A stretch of DNA of 64,000 nt from Oxydemutator sp963693105 (GTDB lineage: Bacteria; Pseudomonadota; Gammaproteobacteria; Poriferisulfidales; Oxydemutatoraceae). Location of the stretch: contig OY843752.1 in NCBI GenBank assembly GCA_963693105.1, forward strand, positions 496,001-560,000, read 5' to 3'. Shown piece by piece: positions 51,610-60,831 of the stretch. Made by a program: the position numbers and the translations under genes. The notes beneath the pieces were generated by a model, which did no database searches, was not told the DNA's origin, and saw only the letters and a program-made list of their open reading frames with translations. The stretch's first letter is position 1. Each line of letters starts with the position of its first letter.

Positions 51610-52335
51610 ATGAAACTGTTCCGTCTCGAATTTTCCCTGTTGGCGCTGCTGCTGACTATCCTGCTTGCAAGCCTGTTCACCGGGCTTGGCCGCTGGCAAC
51701 TCGACCGCATGCATGAAAAGGAAGCGCTGGATGCGGAACTTCTCGAACATTCCCGGCTGCCGATGGCGGCTTTGCCGCGCCACATCGAGCGTCCCGAAAC
51801 CTGGCGCTTTCGCACCGTGCATATCGACGGCAAGCCGCTTGCGCAGCGGCAGTTTCTGCTCGACAACGAAGTCCGCAACGGGCGCGTCGGTTACGCCGTG
51901 CTGACGCCTTTCGTGCTGGACGACGGCAGCATGGTGCTGGTGGACCGCGGCTGGGTGCCAATCGGCGGCTCGCGCCGCAACCTGCCGCAGGTGGCCATCG
52001 CCGAACAGCGCCGCCGCGTCGAAGGTCGCGTCTATGTCCCTTTCGGTGAACCTTACACGCTCGGCGAAGCCGGCGACGACAACGCGCCCTGGCCGCGCGT
52101 CATTCAGCATCTGGACTTCGACGCCATCGCGGTATGGTTGAAAGCCTATGTGCCGCCGCTGGTTGTCCGGATGGACGCCGGGCAGGAGGACGGCTACCTC
52201 AGAAACTGGCCTGAACTTCCGTTTCACGCGGACCGGCATCTCGCTTACGCGGTGCAGTGGTTCGCGCTGGCGCTGGCAGTGGTGGTCATTTTCGTGCTGC
52301 TGAACTTCAGCAGAAAATCGGCGCGATGGTGGTAA
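51610..52335 (+). CDS. SURF1-family oxidase assembly protein
   Basis: This is a 241-residue protein with one membrane helix at each end (about 9-27 and 215-233) and a periplasmic domain between. Family motifs: LGRWQLDRMHEKEAL, the VLVDRGWVP loop and the final HLAYAVQWFALALAV. SURF1 helps insert heme a into subunit I. It overlaps the following gene by 10 bp. Confidence 0.92.
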   Translation: MKLFRLEFSLLALLLTILLASLFTGLGRWQLDRMHEKEALDAELLEHSRLPMAALPRHIERPETWRFRTVHIDGKPLAQRQFLLDNEVRNGRVGYAVLTPFVLDDGSMVLVDRGWVPIGGSRRNLPQVAIAEQRRRVEGRVYVPFGEPYTLGEAGDDNAPWPRVIQHLDFDAIAVWLKAYVPPLVVRMDAGQEDGYLRNWPELPFHADRHLAYAVQWFALALAVVVIFVLLNFSRKSARWW

Positions 52336-52916
52336 AGCCGCAGGCGCTGTCGCGCCTGAAATTACTGGCTCTTATGGCCGCGTTCATCGGGCCGCTGTTG
52401 CTGGCGACGGCGATTTATTTCAACCCCGGCGCGTGGGCGCCGCCGCCGTCGAGTCACGGCGAGATGATCGAGCCGGTGATTGTCCTTGAGGGTTTTCGGG
52501 CGGAGGTCGCCGCCGCCGCCGCGCTGGACGAGGGTTTTTTCCGGGGACACTGGACGCTGCTGTTGTGGGGCGCCGCCGATTGCGGTCTGGATTGCGAGGC
52601 CGGTCTTTTCAAGATGCGCCAGGCGCGGCTCGCGCTGGGCAGAAACCGGGGGCGCGTGCACACGGCGTACCTGCTTCCGCCGGGCGCGCCGTTCGAAATT
52701 CAGCCGCCGGAGTTGGTGCATCGCCATCCGCGTCTCGTCGTCGCCCGCCTGGCTGGCGGCGCGCGTTTGTTGCACACGTTGTCAAAGTTGCCGCCGGGGC
52801 GGGTTTATATCGTTGATCCGCACGGCAACCTGATGATGGGTTACGCTCCGGATGCGACGGCGCGCGGCATCGTCGGGGATTTGAAGCGTTTGTTGCGCGC
52901 CTCGCGCATCGGCTGA
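52326..52916 (+). CDS. SCO-like thioredoxin-fold protein, divergent
   Basis: This is a 196-residue protein with an N-terminal membrane anchor (about residues 14-32). The soluble part has LLLWGAADCGLDCEAGLFKM, whose CxxxC matches the copper-binding pair of SCO1/SenC proteins, and later VYIVDPHGNLMMGYAPD, the SCO-like strand. The overall sequence is well diverged. It lies between SURF1 and ctaA, so a role in CuA insertion is a reasonable inference. Confidence 0.65.
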   Translation: MVVKPQALSRLKLLALMAAFIGPLLLATAIYFNPGAWAPPPSSHGEMIEPVIVLEGFRAEVAAAAALDEGFFRGHWTLLLWGAADCGLDCEAGLFKMRQARLALGRNRGRVHTAYLLPPGAPFEIQPPELVHRHPRLVVARLAGGARLLHTLSKLPPGRVYIVDPHGNLMMGYAPDATARGIVGDLKRLLRASRIG

Positions 52917-52917
52917 G

Positions 52918-53913
52918 ATGACGTTGTTTGACGGATTGGCGAGGGTGGCGCTGGTCGTGGCGCTTGGCGTCGTCGTGCTGGGCGCTTTTGTGCGCCTGAC
53001 CGACGCCGGCCTGGGATGCCCCGACTGGCCGGGTTGCTATGGGCAGTTGCTGGGCGTCCCCGAAAACGTCCATCCCGCCGAACGCCCGCTGGATTCGGGC
53101 AAGGCGTGGCGGGAAGTGTCGCACCGCTATCTGGCCGGTTTTCTCGGCCTGCTGATTTTTGCGTTGGCGGCGCTCGCCGTCGTCCACCGTCGCGAACCGG
53201 GACGCCGCCTGTGGCTGCCGTTGGTGCTGGCGCTGGCCGTCGTGTTGCAGGCCCTGCTCGGCATGTGGACGGTGACCTTGCTGCTGCAGCCGCTGGTGGT
53301 CGTGGCGCACCTGCTCGGCGGCTTTGCGGTTCTCGCACTGCTTTGGTGGATGTGTCTCGACCGCTCGTTCGCGCTGCCCACGAAGCGGCCCACGAAGGCG
53401 TCCGCGTGGAGCACGGCGGCGGTTGCCGGCCTGGTTCTGCTCGGCGCGCAGATTGCGCTCGGCGGCTGGACCAGCGCCAATTACGCGGCGCTGGCGTGCC
53501 CGGATTTTCCGCTTTGCAACGGGCAGTGGTGGCCGCAGGCCGACTTCGCCGAGGGTTTTCGCCCGCGTCCGTTTGCCGGCGTGGATTACGAGTACGGAGT
53601 GCTCGAAAGTCCGGCGCGGGTGGCGGTGCATTTTGTCCACCGGCTGGGCGCGTTGCTGGTTACGGCCTATCTGGCGTGCCTGCTGGCGGCGGTGTTCGCG
53701 GCGCGGCTCGCCGCCGCCGTCAAGGCCGCCGCCGCGGTCGCGCTGCTGCTGGCGGCGCAGATTGCGCTCGGTGTGTCCAACGTGATTTTTCAGCTGCCGC
53801 TGACGGTCGCCGTTTTGCACAACGCGGTCGCGGCACTGTTGTTTCTGGCGCTGCTCACGCTGGTGCGCGCGCTGCGGATGCACGTGATACAATCACCTTC
53901 GTCTTATCCGTAA
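52918..53913 (+). CDS. ctaA: Heme A synthase (COX15/CtaA)
   Basis: This is a 331-residue membrane enzyme with eight helices that oxidises the C8 methyl of heme O. Heme-ligand and Cys motifs appear twice: RLTDAGLGCPDWPGCYGQL with HRYLAG, and ACPDFPLCNGQWWP with FVHRLGA. Its start follows the previous stop by one base. Confidence 0.94.
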   Translation: MTLFDGLARVALVVALGVVVLGAFVRLTDAGLGCPDWPGCYGQLLGVPENVHPAERPLDSGKAWREVSHRYLAGFLGLLIFALAALAVVHRREPGRRLWLPLVLALAVVLQALLGMWTVTLLLQPLVVVAHLLGGFAVLALLWWMCLDRSFALPTKRPTKASAWSTAAVAGLVLLGAQIALGGWTSANYAALACPDFPLCNGQWWPQADFAEGFRPRPFAGVDYEYGVLESPARVAVHFVHRLGALLVTAYLACLLAAVFAARLAAAVKAAAAVALLLAAQIALGVSNVIFQLPLTVAVLHNAVAALLFLALLTLVRALRMHVIQSPSSYP

Positions 53914-53919
53914 AGCCCG

Positions 53920-54834
53920 ATGACGCCATCCTCTCCCGCGAACCTCGCCGACAAAAGCACCCGCGGCGCGTGGCAAGATTACCTGGAAGTTTGCAAGCCG
54001 AAAGTGGTGGTGGTGATGCTGTTCACCGCGCTGGTCGGCATGTTGCTGGCGTCGCCGGTCGCGCTGCCGCCGCCGACCTTGCTGACGACGTTGCTGGGCA
54101 TCGCTCTGGTCGCGAGCGCGGCGGCGGCAATCAACCAGGTGGCCGACCACAGGATAGACGCGGTGATGCGGCGCACGCGCGCCCGGCCGTTACCCGCCGG
54201 TCATCTGGAACCGCGGCGGGTGTTGTGGTTCGCGGCAATCATCGGCGTCGCCGGCGCCGTGATTTTGGCGGTATGGGTCAATCTGCTGACCGCGGTGCTG
54301 ACGGTCTTGTCGCTGGTCGGGTACGCCTTTGTGTACACCCGCTATTTGAAATACGCGACGCCGCAGAACATCGTCATCGGCGGCGCCGCCGGCGCGACGC
54401 CGCCGCTGCTCGGCTGGACCGCCGCCACCGGCCAGGTGGATTTCCCGGCGCTGCTGCTGTTCCTGATAATCTTTGTCTGGACGCCGCCTCACTTCTGGGC
54501 GCTTGCGCTCTACCGCAAGGACGAGTACGCCGACGCCGCCGTGCCGATGCTGCCGGTGACTCACGGCGAGGATTACACCCGCCTGCACATCCTGCTCTAC
54601 ACGCTGCTGCTGGCGCTGATTACGGTGCTGCCGTTTGTGACCGGCATGTCGGGCGCGATTTACCTGTTCGCGGCGCTGCTGCTGAACGCGGTCTTTCTCT
54701 ATTACGCGCTTTCGCTGAAAGTCACGCGCGACCGTGACAAGGCGATGGAGACCTTCGTCTTTTCGATCATCTATCTGCTGCTTTTGTTCGCGGCGCTGCT
54801 GCTCGACCGCTACCTGCTGCTGCTTTCCGCCTGA
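53920..54834 (+). CDS. ctaB: Protoheme IX farnesyltransferase (heme O synthase)
   Basis: This is a 304-residue UbiA-superfamily prenyltransferase with nine helices. The Asp-rich sites are NQVADHRIDAVMRRTRARPL and the loop LYRKDEYADAAVPMLPV. It makes heme O, the substrate of CtaA encoded immediately upstream. It completes the heme A route for the aa3 oxidase. Confidence 0.95.
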   Translation: MTPSSPANLADKSTRGAWQDYLEVCKPKVVVVMLFTALVGMLLASPVALPPPTLLTTLLGIALVASAAAAINQVADHRIDAVMRRTRARPLPAGHLEPRRVLWFAAIIGVAGAVILAVWVNLLTAVLTVLSLVGYAFVYTRYLKYATPQNIVIGGAAGATPPLLGWTAATGQVDFPALLLFLIIFVWTPPHFWALALYRKDEYADAAVPMLPVTHGEDYTRLHILLYTLLLALITVLPFVTGMSGAIYLFAALLLNAVFLYYALSLKVTRDRDKAMETFVFSIIYLLLLFAALLLDRYLLLLSA

Positions 54835-54839
54835 GCGCC

Positions 54840-55184
54840 ATGACCTGGCTGAACTACTTCGTCTTGCTGCTTTGCGTCCTCGGCCTCTCGTCCGGACATA
54901 TTCTTTTCAAACTGTGCGGGGCGCGGATGAAAGACGCCGGGTTGGCCGGCCTCCTTAGTTTTGAACTGTTCTACGCCGCCATCCTGCTGTATGGCGCCGT
55001 GTCGCTTTTGTGGATATGGACGCTACAAGATATCCCGCTGTCGCGCGCCTATGCGTTTGTGGCGATGTCGTTTGTCGTGGTGCCGGTGTTTTCCCGGATT
55101 TTTCTGGGCGAGATGATGCCGTTCGTGTTCTGGGTCGGCACTGCATTGATTATGTCGGGGATTTTTCTGGTGGCGCGGGCGTAA
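54840..55184 (+). CDS. SMR/EamA-like small transporter (ArnE/F-type)
   Basis: This is a 114-residue protein with four membrane helices. It contains LSSGHILFKLCG in helix 1 and QDIPLSRAYAFVAMSFVVVPVF in helix 3, typical of the DMT-superfamily half-transporters that flip undecaprenyl-linked amino-sugars. It begins 5 bp after ctaB but its function points to the envelope genes that follow. Its end overlaps the convergent methyltransferase gene by 35 bp. Confidence 0.7.
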   Translation: MTWLNYFVLLLCVLGLSSGHILFKLCGARMKDAGLAGLLSFELFYAAILLYGAVSLLWIWTLQDIPLSRAYAFVAMSFVVVPVFSRIFLGEMMPFVFWVGTALIMSGIFLVARA

Positions 55185-55893
55185 ACCGGCGGCACTTTTC
55201 AAGATCCGGGTTCTGGCAGGAATAGAATTGGAAGAGCGAGAGAGATTTGCTGATTCCAAAAACCCGGCTCTCGATGTCTGTAAAGAAAAAGCGCAGCAAC
55301 TCTTCTATTTCTGTCGCCGAATTGACGTGTTCATGCCGCATCAGCAGGCCGTAATCCAGGTTATACTTCATCCTGAACTCCAGACCCGTGGTCAGCCGCC
55401 ATGCCAGCTTATAGAGAAACGTGCCCTCACTCGGTATCGCGATGCGCAATGAGCCGTTTGGCGACAACAACAATCCGCAGCGAGCGGCGACCTCCGGCAA
55501 ATTGCAGATGTGCTCGAAAGTGCCCACTGATGTAATTCTGTCGTATCGGTAATGTTCCGGTATTTCAGCAATGTCCGTGTAGATGTTTCTGATTCTTCCA
55601 AGAAGAGGCGACTCTTCGTACAGTTCCTTGAAGGGCTCTACGATGTCGTGCGCCGCCGCCGCGGGTTCAAACGGCAGGTGGTTGAGAGTGCCGGCGCCGA
55701 TTTCCAGGGTCGTATTCTGGCTGCGTTTTTTTGCGATGTCTTTTGCCACCTGCTTGTGCAGCCAGGACTCCAGTTTGTTGGACACGGACGACATCGGCGT
55801 TTGCCCCTGACGGTTTGCCTTGTAACAAGCCGTATAGATTTCTTCGATTTCCCTGGGCAGCGGGGGACGTGTTTTGGGGAATTGGTCAAACAT
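55150..55893 (-). CDS. Class I SAM-dependent methyltransferase
   Basis: This is a 247-residue protein from ATG 55893. The SAM-binding loop is LEIGAGTLNHL (about residue 68), followed by DRITSVGTFEHICNLPEV and the strand SLRIAIPSEG. Similar enzymes methylate sugars or small molecules in glycan clusters. It faces the SMR gene and is divergent from the ATP-grasp gene across 54 bp, so it likely belongs to the same locus. Confidence 0.85.
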   Translation of the reverse strand: MFDQFPKTRPPLPREIEEIYTACYKANRQGQTPMSSVSNKLESWLHKQVAKDIAKKRSQNTTLEIGAGTLNHLPFEPAAAAHDIVEPFKELYEESPLLGRIRNIYTDIAEIPEHYRYDRITSVGTFEHICNLPEVAARCGLLLSPNGSLRIAIPSEGTFLYKLAWRLTTGLEFRMKYNLDYGLLMRHEHVNSATEIEELLRFFFTDIESRVFGISKSLSLFQFYSCQNPDLEKCRRFTPAPPEKSPT

Positions 55894-55947
55894 AGTGCAA
55901 GCGAACAATAATACAGCAGACGTTGGCTGCGTTCGATTGATTTCGCG

Positions 55948-57132
55948 GTGGCGGATGTGAAGGCCGCTCCGGGAAGCGGCGCGGGCAAGCCTTGCGTGAT
56001 TGTTCCCGACGGGCACTGGCCCAAGGCGCTGCCGGTGATTCGCGCGCTGGGCAAAGGCGGGTTCGATGTGTTTGTCTGCGCGCAAACCCGGTTGTGCCCG
56101 GCGATGTTCAGCCGCTGGACGAGGCGGCTGCGCCTTGTGCCCTGCGCGGAGGAGCGTCCCGAGGAGTACGCGCAGGCGCTCGCCGCATGGTGCGACGAGC
56201 TGGCCGCGGAAGGCGGCTTGCCGGTGCTGATGCCGATGGAGGAGGATTCCGCCGCGCTGTTTCTCGATGCGCGTTTTCGCGGCAAGGCCTCTTTTCTGAT
56301 GCCGCCACGCGCCTCTTTCGAGACCGCCTGCGACAAGTTCAAGACCTTCAGCCTGGCACGGCAACTGGACATTCCCGTGCCCGAAAGTCATTGCATCAAG
56401 ACGCCGGACGACCTGCTTCATTTCCGCAAGACGCACGGTGAAGCAGGCCGCTCGTGGGTCGTCAAGCCGGTTCGATCTTCGGGCGGGCGCGGAGTGAGAT
56501 ACGCCTTGCCTGCGACTGCGGCGGATTGCGAGGAGTATTTCCGCTTGTTCGGGACGTGTCTCGTGCAGGAGCGGCTCGGCTCCCGTTTCATGGCGGTCGG
56601 CACCAGTTTTCTGCTGGACGCCGACGGTCGGCGCGTCGCCGCGTTTTGCCACGACCGGGTGGACGAGCACCCGCCCACCGGCGGCGCCAGCACCTACCGT
56701 ACCAGCAGCCACCACCCCGGCCTGCTGCAAATGGCGGAGAAGTTGCTGGGCGCCTTGTCATGGCGCGGGCTTGCGATGGTTGAGTGGAAATACGATCCGG
56801 TGTCGGGAGACTGTGCCTTGCTGGAAATCAATCCGCGGGTGTGGGGCAGCATTGAATTGCCGGTTCGCGCCGGCGTGAATTTTCCGTTGCTCTACGCGCA
56901 AACGTGCCTGGGGCGCGAAATGGCGCCGATAGAGGAATACTCCCGCGGACTGTCCTGCGGGTGGCTTGCCGGCGCGCTGCTCAATTTTTTCAGGCACGGC
57001 AGAAAGGTCTCGCTTGATTTCTCGCACTACCAGGAATGGGACGCCTCGGACATACGGGGCAGCCTGTCGTCGGTTGTTTTGCCGCCGCTGCAATACCTGC
57101 ATCCTGTTTTCCGGAGAAAAATAACGCGATGA
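55948..57132 (+). CDS. ATP-grasp ligase-like protein
   Basis: This is a 394-residue protein from GTG 55948. The ATP-grasp fold is seen in WVVKPVRSSGGRGVRYALP (nucleotide-binding loop), LVQERLGS and the metal-site strand LLEINPRVWGSIELPV. Family members join a carboxylate to an amine or thiol. It overlaps the PIG-L gene by 4 bp (ATGA), so the two products probably act on the same compound. Confidence 0.85.
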   Translation: MADVKAAPGSGAGKPCVIVPDGHWPKALPVIRALGKGGFDVFVCAQTRLCPAMFSRWTRRLRLVPCAEERPEEYAQALAAWCDELAAEGGLPVLMPMEEDSAALFLDARFRGKASFLMPPRASFETACDKFKTFSLARQLDIPVPESHCIKTPDDLLHFRKTHGEAGRSWVVKPVRSSGGRGVRYALPATAADCEEYFRLFGTCLVQERLGSRFMAVGTSFLLDADGRRVAAFCHDRVDEHPPTGGASTYRTSSHHPGLLQMAEKLLGALSWRGLAMVEWKYDPVSGDCALLEINPRVWGSIELPVRAGVNFPLLYAQTCLGREMAPIEEYSRGLSCGWLAGALLNFFRHGRKVSLDFSHYQEWDASDIRGSLSSVVLPPLQYLHPVFRRKITR

Positions 57133-57917
57133 AAAGTTCCAGCCTGTTCCTGTTCGCGCATCAGGACGATGAGTTTCTGGCGCGGCCTTTTATCCGGGAG
57201 GAGCTGGAGGGCGGCCGCAACCCCCTGTTTTTCTACCTGACCAACGGCGAAGCCACCGCTCCAATCGGTTTGCGGAGAAACCGCGAGACCCTTGACGCTT
57301 TGGCGTGCCTCGGAGTGAATGAAGAAGCCGTCTTTTTTGCCGGGACGCAGTGCGCGATTCCGGATGGCCAGCTGTTTCGGCATCTGTCCGCGGCGTGGAA
57401 GGCGTTGCTGGAGCGCCTGGACGAACGCCTCGGCGACGATGGCGGCGCGTGCGTGGATCGCATTGTGGTTCTTGCCTTTGAGGGCGGCCACCACGACCAT
57501 GATTGCGTGTCCGCCATTGCGCATTGCCTGGCGGCGAAATTGCCCGGCCACCCGCAAGTACTGGAGATTCCGTTTTACAACGCGCGCGGCGTGCTTCCGG
57601 GGTTGCCCGGTTTCAACGCGCCTGTTTCCGGCGCGCCCCCGGCGCAACTGAAGAGAGTCCGTTTCGGAGAATTCCTGAAACTATGCCGGAGCGCGCGGTT
57701 TTACAAAACCCAGTTCCGCGCCTTCTGTGTCCTGTTGCCCCTTTTCGTTTTCTCATATTGCCTGAAAGGCGGCGTCGTCTATCGGACGCCACCGCCGCCG
57801 GATGTCGGCGTTCGGCCTCATCCGGGCACGTTGTGGTATGAGAAGAGATACCGGGTGGCGTTTGCCGAGGTCTCGGAGAAAATGCTCGAATTCCGGGACA
57901 CCGCGCCGCCGGCATGA
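57129..57917 (+). CDS. PIG-L/LmbE-family deacetylase
   Basis: This is a 262-residue protein with the zinc motifs LFAHQDDEFLARP near the start and LAFEGGHHDHDCVS in the middle. PIG-L enzymes remove acetyl groups from N-acetyl-glucosaminyl compounds. It is translated with the ATP-grasp protein; together with the nearby methyltransferase this suggests synthesis of a modified sugar or thiol conjugate. The substrate is unknown. Confidence 0.85.
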   Translation: MKSSSLFLFAHQDDEFLARPFIREELEGGRNPLFFYLTNGEATAPIGLRRNRETLDALACLGVNEEAVFFAGTQCAIPDGQLFRHLSAAWKALLERLDERLGDDGGACVDRIVVLAFEGGHHDHDCVSAIAHCLAAKLPGHPQVLEIPFYNARGVLPGLPGFNAPVSGAPPAQLKRVRFGEFLKLCRSARFYKTQFRAFCVLLPLFVFSYCLKGGVVYRTPPPPDVGVRPHPGTLWYEKRYRVAFAEVSEKMLEFRDTAPPA

Positions 57918-57926
57918 GCGGCGTCG

Positions 57927-58793
57927 TCAGGAGCCGGCGATTGTGTTGCGCAGTTGGCCGATGGCCTGGCTTTCAATCTGGCGGATGCGCTCCGGCGATA
58001 CCTTGTAGCGTTTCGCCAGTTGTTGCAACGTCGTCTTGTCGTCCGACAGCCAGCGTGTCTTGATAATCTCCAGGCTTCGCGCGTCGAGGTGTCCCATCGC
58101 TTCGAGCAGTTGCCCGTGCCGGTATTCGTTCCACTGCGCCTGCTCCAGCGAATGTGCCGGGTCGGTTTGTGCGTCCTCGTTCTTCAGGTAGTCGGCGGGG
58201 GCGACGTGATGTTCGCCGTCGTCGCCCGGCTGGCGGTCGAAGCTGACTTCCCTGCCGTTGAGGCGGCTCTCCATTTCCAGCACTTCCTCGGGTTTGACGT
58301 CCAGGTCTTTCGCGACCCGTTCGACTTCCTCGCGGTTCATCCAGCCCAGGCGCTTTTTCTTGCCGCGCAGGTTGAAGAAAAGTTTTCTCTGCGCCTTGGT
58401 CGTCGCCACCTTGACGATGCGCCAGTTGCGGATGATGAACTCGTGGATTTCCGCCCGTATCCAGTGCACCGCAAACGACACGAGCCGCACACCGATGGCC
58501 GGATCGAATCTCTTGATTGCCTTGAGCAGGCCGATGTTGCCTTCCTGGACCAGATCACCCAGCGCCAGTCCGTACCCCAGGTAGCCGCGCGCCACCTGAA
58601 CCACGAAACGCAGGTTGTGAAGCGCCAGCTTGCGTGCCGCCTCGACATCGTTTTCCTCGCGGTAACGGATGGCGAGCCGCTGCTCTTCCTCGGCTGCCAG
58701 CACCGGCACGCCGTAGGCCGCCGCGATGTAGGCATCCAGGCTGCCGACCGGCGCCAGCGCCGTCAGGCTTTTCTCAATCAAATCTTTGGTCAT
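57927..58793 (-). CDS. rpoH: RNA polymerase heat-shock sigma factor sigma-32
   Basis: This is a 288-residue sigma factor from ATG 58793. Region 2 has GLALGDLVQEGNIGLLKAIKRF and the RpoH box follows as QRKLFFNLR. Region 4 is the helix-turn-helix KRYKVSPERIRQIESQAI. It directs heat-shock transcription. A strong -10 TATAAT lies just upstream. It converges on the PIG-L gene, ending 9 bp away. Confidence 0.95.
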   Translation of the reverse strand: MTKDLIEKSLTALAPVGSLDAYIAAAYGVPVLAAEEEQRLAIRYREENDVEAARKLALHNLRFVVQVARGYLGYGLALGDLVQEGNIGLLKAIKRFDPAIGVRLVSFAVHWIRAEIHEFIIRNWRIVKVATTKAQRKLFFNLRGKKKRLGWMNREEVERVAKDLDVKPEEVLEMESRLNGREVSFDRQPGDDGEHHVAPADYLKNEDAQTDPAHSLEQAQWNEYRHGQLLEAMGHLDARSLEIIKTRWLSDDKTTLQQLAKRYKVSPERIRQIESQAIGQLRNTIAGS

Positions 58794-58819
58794 TGTCAAA
58801 ACTCATTGTGCAACAGTCC

Positions 58820-58825
58820 ATTATA
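58820..58825 (-). promoter_or_regulatory. Candidate -10 element of rpoH
   Basis: Perfect TATAAT 27 bp upstream of the rpoH ATG. The best TTGACG is 21 bp away, too far for a normal spacer; GGAACC at 16 bp is a possible sigma-E-like -35, which would suit a stress promoter. Confidence 0.45.
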
Positions 58826-58953
58826 CCGCATCGCCCGGCCAGGTTCCGTCAAGCCATTGTTCACTTGCAATATTATGACTGCCAACTGGCAGGCGGGTGG
58901 TGGACTTTGGCCGCGGTTGCTGGTAGTTTATCGGGAGCAAGGAGGACGCACCC

Positions 58954-59238
58954 ATGGGTGGATTTGAACACATTTTCTATTTTATTATTGCCGTCGGGCT
59001 GGTTGTGGCGGTTTCCCTGGTTTTTCTGTTTGTTGCCGACCGGATGAGCCATGTATCGAGCAACCTGATGCAGGAGGTTCTTGGCGGGTTGGCCGTTTTT
59101 GCCATGCTGGGCGTCATGTGGCTGGTGATGTACCTGTTCTGGTTCAGCCTTTTCTCCGGCGTGCTGTTGCTGTCGATACTCGGATTTTTCTACGTTCTGG
59201 CCAGAAACACGCTGAAAGATCTGCGGGCAGGCTCCTAA
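58954..59238 (+). CDS. Uncharacterised 94-residue membrane protein
   Basis: This protein starts at ATG 58954 after a strong AAGGAGG site. It has three hydrophobic segments (about 8-28, 42-66 and 68-86) separated by the charged loop DRMSHVSSNLMQEVLGG. I do not recognise a family. It is divergent from rpoH and its stop overlaps that of ilvA by 3 bp. Confidence 0.65.
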   Translation: MGGFEHIFYFIIAVGLVVAVSLVFLFVADRMSHVSSNLMQEVLGGLAVFAMLGVMWLVMYLFWFSLFSGVLLLSILGFFYVLARNTLKDLRAGS

Positions 59239-60755
59239 GTCAGAAATAAATCGTAGGCCGGGTTTTGCGATTCGTCGCGGTATTCGTACTGCGATTGCTC
59301 CAGCAGCGCCCTGAAGCCGGCCAGTTCATCATCGGGGACCTGTATCCCCGTCAGCACGCGGCCGTAAGCCGCGCCGTGGTTGCGGTAGTGGAAGAGGCTG
59401 ATGTTCCAGCGCCGCCCGCCGATGTATTCCAGAAATTCAAGCAGTGCGCCGGGCCTTTCGGGGAACTGGAAGCGGCACAGGCGCTCGTCGTCGAGCCGCC
59501 CGGCGTGGCCTCCGATCATGTGGCGCAGGTGCAGTTTCGCCATCTCGTTGTCCGACAGGTCGGCCACCGGGTAGCCGCGCTCGCGTAACACCGCAATCGT
59601 CGCATCTTTCTCCGCCGCGGCGTCCTCGAATTGCAGGCCGACGAAAATGCACGCCTGCTCGTCATCGGCGTAGCGGTAATTGAACTCGGTAATCGTGCGC
59701 CGCCCGATGGTGCGGCAGAAGTCGAGAAAACTGCCCGGCCGTTCCGGAATGGTGACCGCGAGCAGTGATTCGCTGCCCTCGCCGATTTCGTAGCGCTCGA
59801 CGATGTGCTTCAAGCGGTCGAAGTTGATGTTGGCGCCGGAGGCGATGGCCACCAGTTTGCGCCCGCGGAGCTGCTCGTGCCGCGCGTATTTCTTCATGCC
59901 GGCGATGGACAATGCGCCGGCAGGTTCCAGCAGTGTGCGCGTGTCGTCGAAGTGGTCCTTGACCGCGGCGCAGATCTCGTCGGTTGAGACCAGCACCATC
60001 TCGTCCACCGTCTGTTGCGCTACGCGGAAGGTCTCTTCGCCGATGCGGCGCACCGCGGCGCCGTCAGCGAACAACCCGACACGGTCGAGCGTGACCGGTT
60101 TGCCGTGGCGCAGCGCCGCATCCAGCGTCGGCGCGTCCTGCGGTTCGACACCGATGATGCGCGTCTCGGGGCGCGCGTGTTTCAGGTAGGCGGCGACGCC
60201 GGCGATGAGGCCGCCGCCGCCGACCGGTACAAACACCGCATGCAGTTCGCCCTTGCATTGCTCGTGGATTTCCCTGCCAACGGAGCCTTGTCCGGCGATG
60301 ACGTCGGGGTCGTCGTACGGATGCACGAAAGTCAGCGCGCGTTCGCCGGCGAGTTGCAGCGCGTGTTCGCAGGCCTGGTCGTAGGTGTCGCCGTGCCGGA
60401 TGATTTCCGCGCCCAGCCGGCGCACGGCCTCGACCTTGATTTGCGGCGTTGTGCGCGGCATCACAATCAGCGCGTGAATGCCGAGTTTGCGCGCCGACAA
60501 CGCCACGCCCTGGGCGTGATTGCCGGCGGAAGCGGCGATGACGCCGGCGCGCTGTTCGGATTCTGACAGGTGCGCGATCTTGTTGTAGGCGCCGCGCAGT
60601 TTGAACGAGAACACCGGTTGCAGGTCCTCGCGTTTCAGGTGAATCTCGTTGCCCAGGCGCGTGCTCAGGCCGGGCGCCGGGTCGAGCGGCGTGACCAGCG
60701 CGACATCATAGACCTTGCAAGCGTCAATCGCCCGGATGTAGTCGTCAAAAGGCAT
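59235..60755 (-). CDS. ilvA: Threonine deaminase (biosynthetic)
   Basis: This is a 506-residue PLP enzyme that converts threonine to 2-oxobutanoate, the first step of isoleucine synthesis. The start ATG 60755 fits the E. coli length (514). PLP-Lys is in KREDLQPVFSFKLRGAYNK, then SAGNHAQGVALSARK and VPVGGGGLIAGVAAYLK. Two C-terminal ACT-like regulatory domains (about 320-400 and 415-500) indicate feedback control by isoleucine. The reading frame stays open further upstream, but that is chance. Confidence 0.96.
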   Translation of the reverse strand: MPFDDYIRAIDACKVYDVALVTPLDPAPGLSTRLGNEIHLKREDLQPVFSFKLRGAYNKIAHLSESEQRAGVIAASAGNHAQGVALSARKLGIHALIVMPRTTPQIKVEAVRRLGAEIIRHGDTYDQACEHALQLAGERALTFVHPYDDPDVIAGQGSVGREIHEQCKGELHAVFVPVGGGGLIAGVAAYLKHARPETRIIGVEPQDAPTLDAALRHGKPVTLDRVGLFADGAAVRRIGEETFRVAQQTVDEMVLVSTDEICAAVKDHFDDTRTLLEPAGALSIAGMKKYARHEQLRGRKLVAIASGANINFDRLKHIVERYEIGEGSESLLAVTIPERPGSFLDFCRTIGRRTITEFNYRYADDEQACIFVGLQFEDAAAEKDATIAVLRERGYPVADLSDNEMAKLHLRHMIGGHAGRLDDERLCRFQFPERPGALLEFLEYIGGRRWNISLFHYRNHGAAYGRVLTGIQVPDDELAGFRALLEQSQYEYRDESQNPAYDLFLT

Positions 60756-60831
60756 TGTTGGGGGGAAGCATGATACTGTAAAATCCCGCGAATGACTCCC
60801 GCCATTGAACTCACCCGCCCGATTCTGCGAT

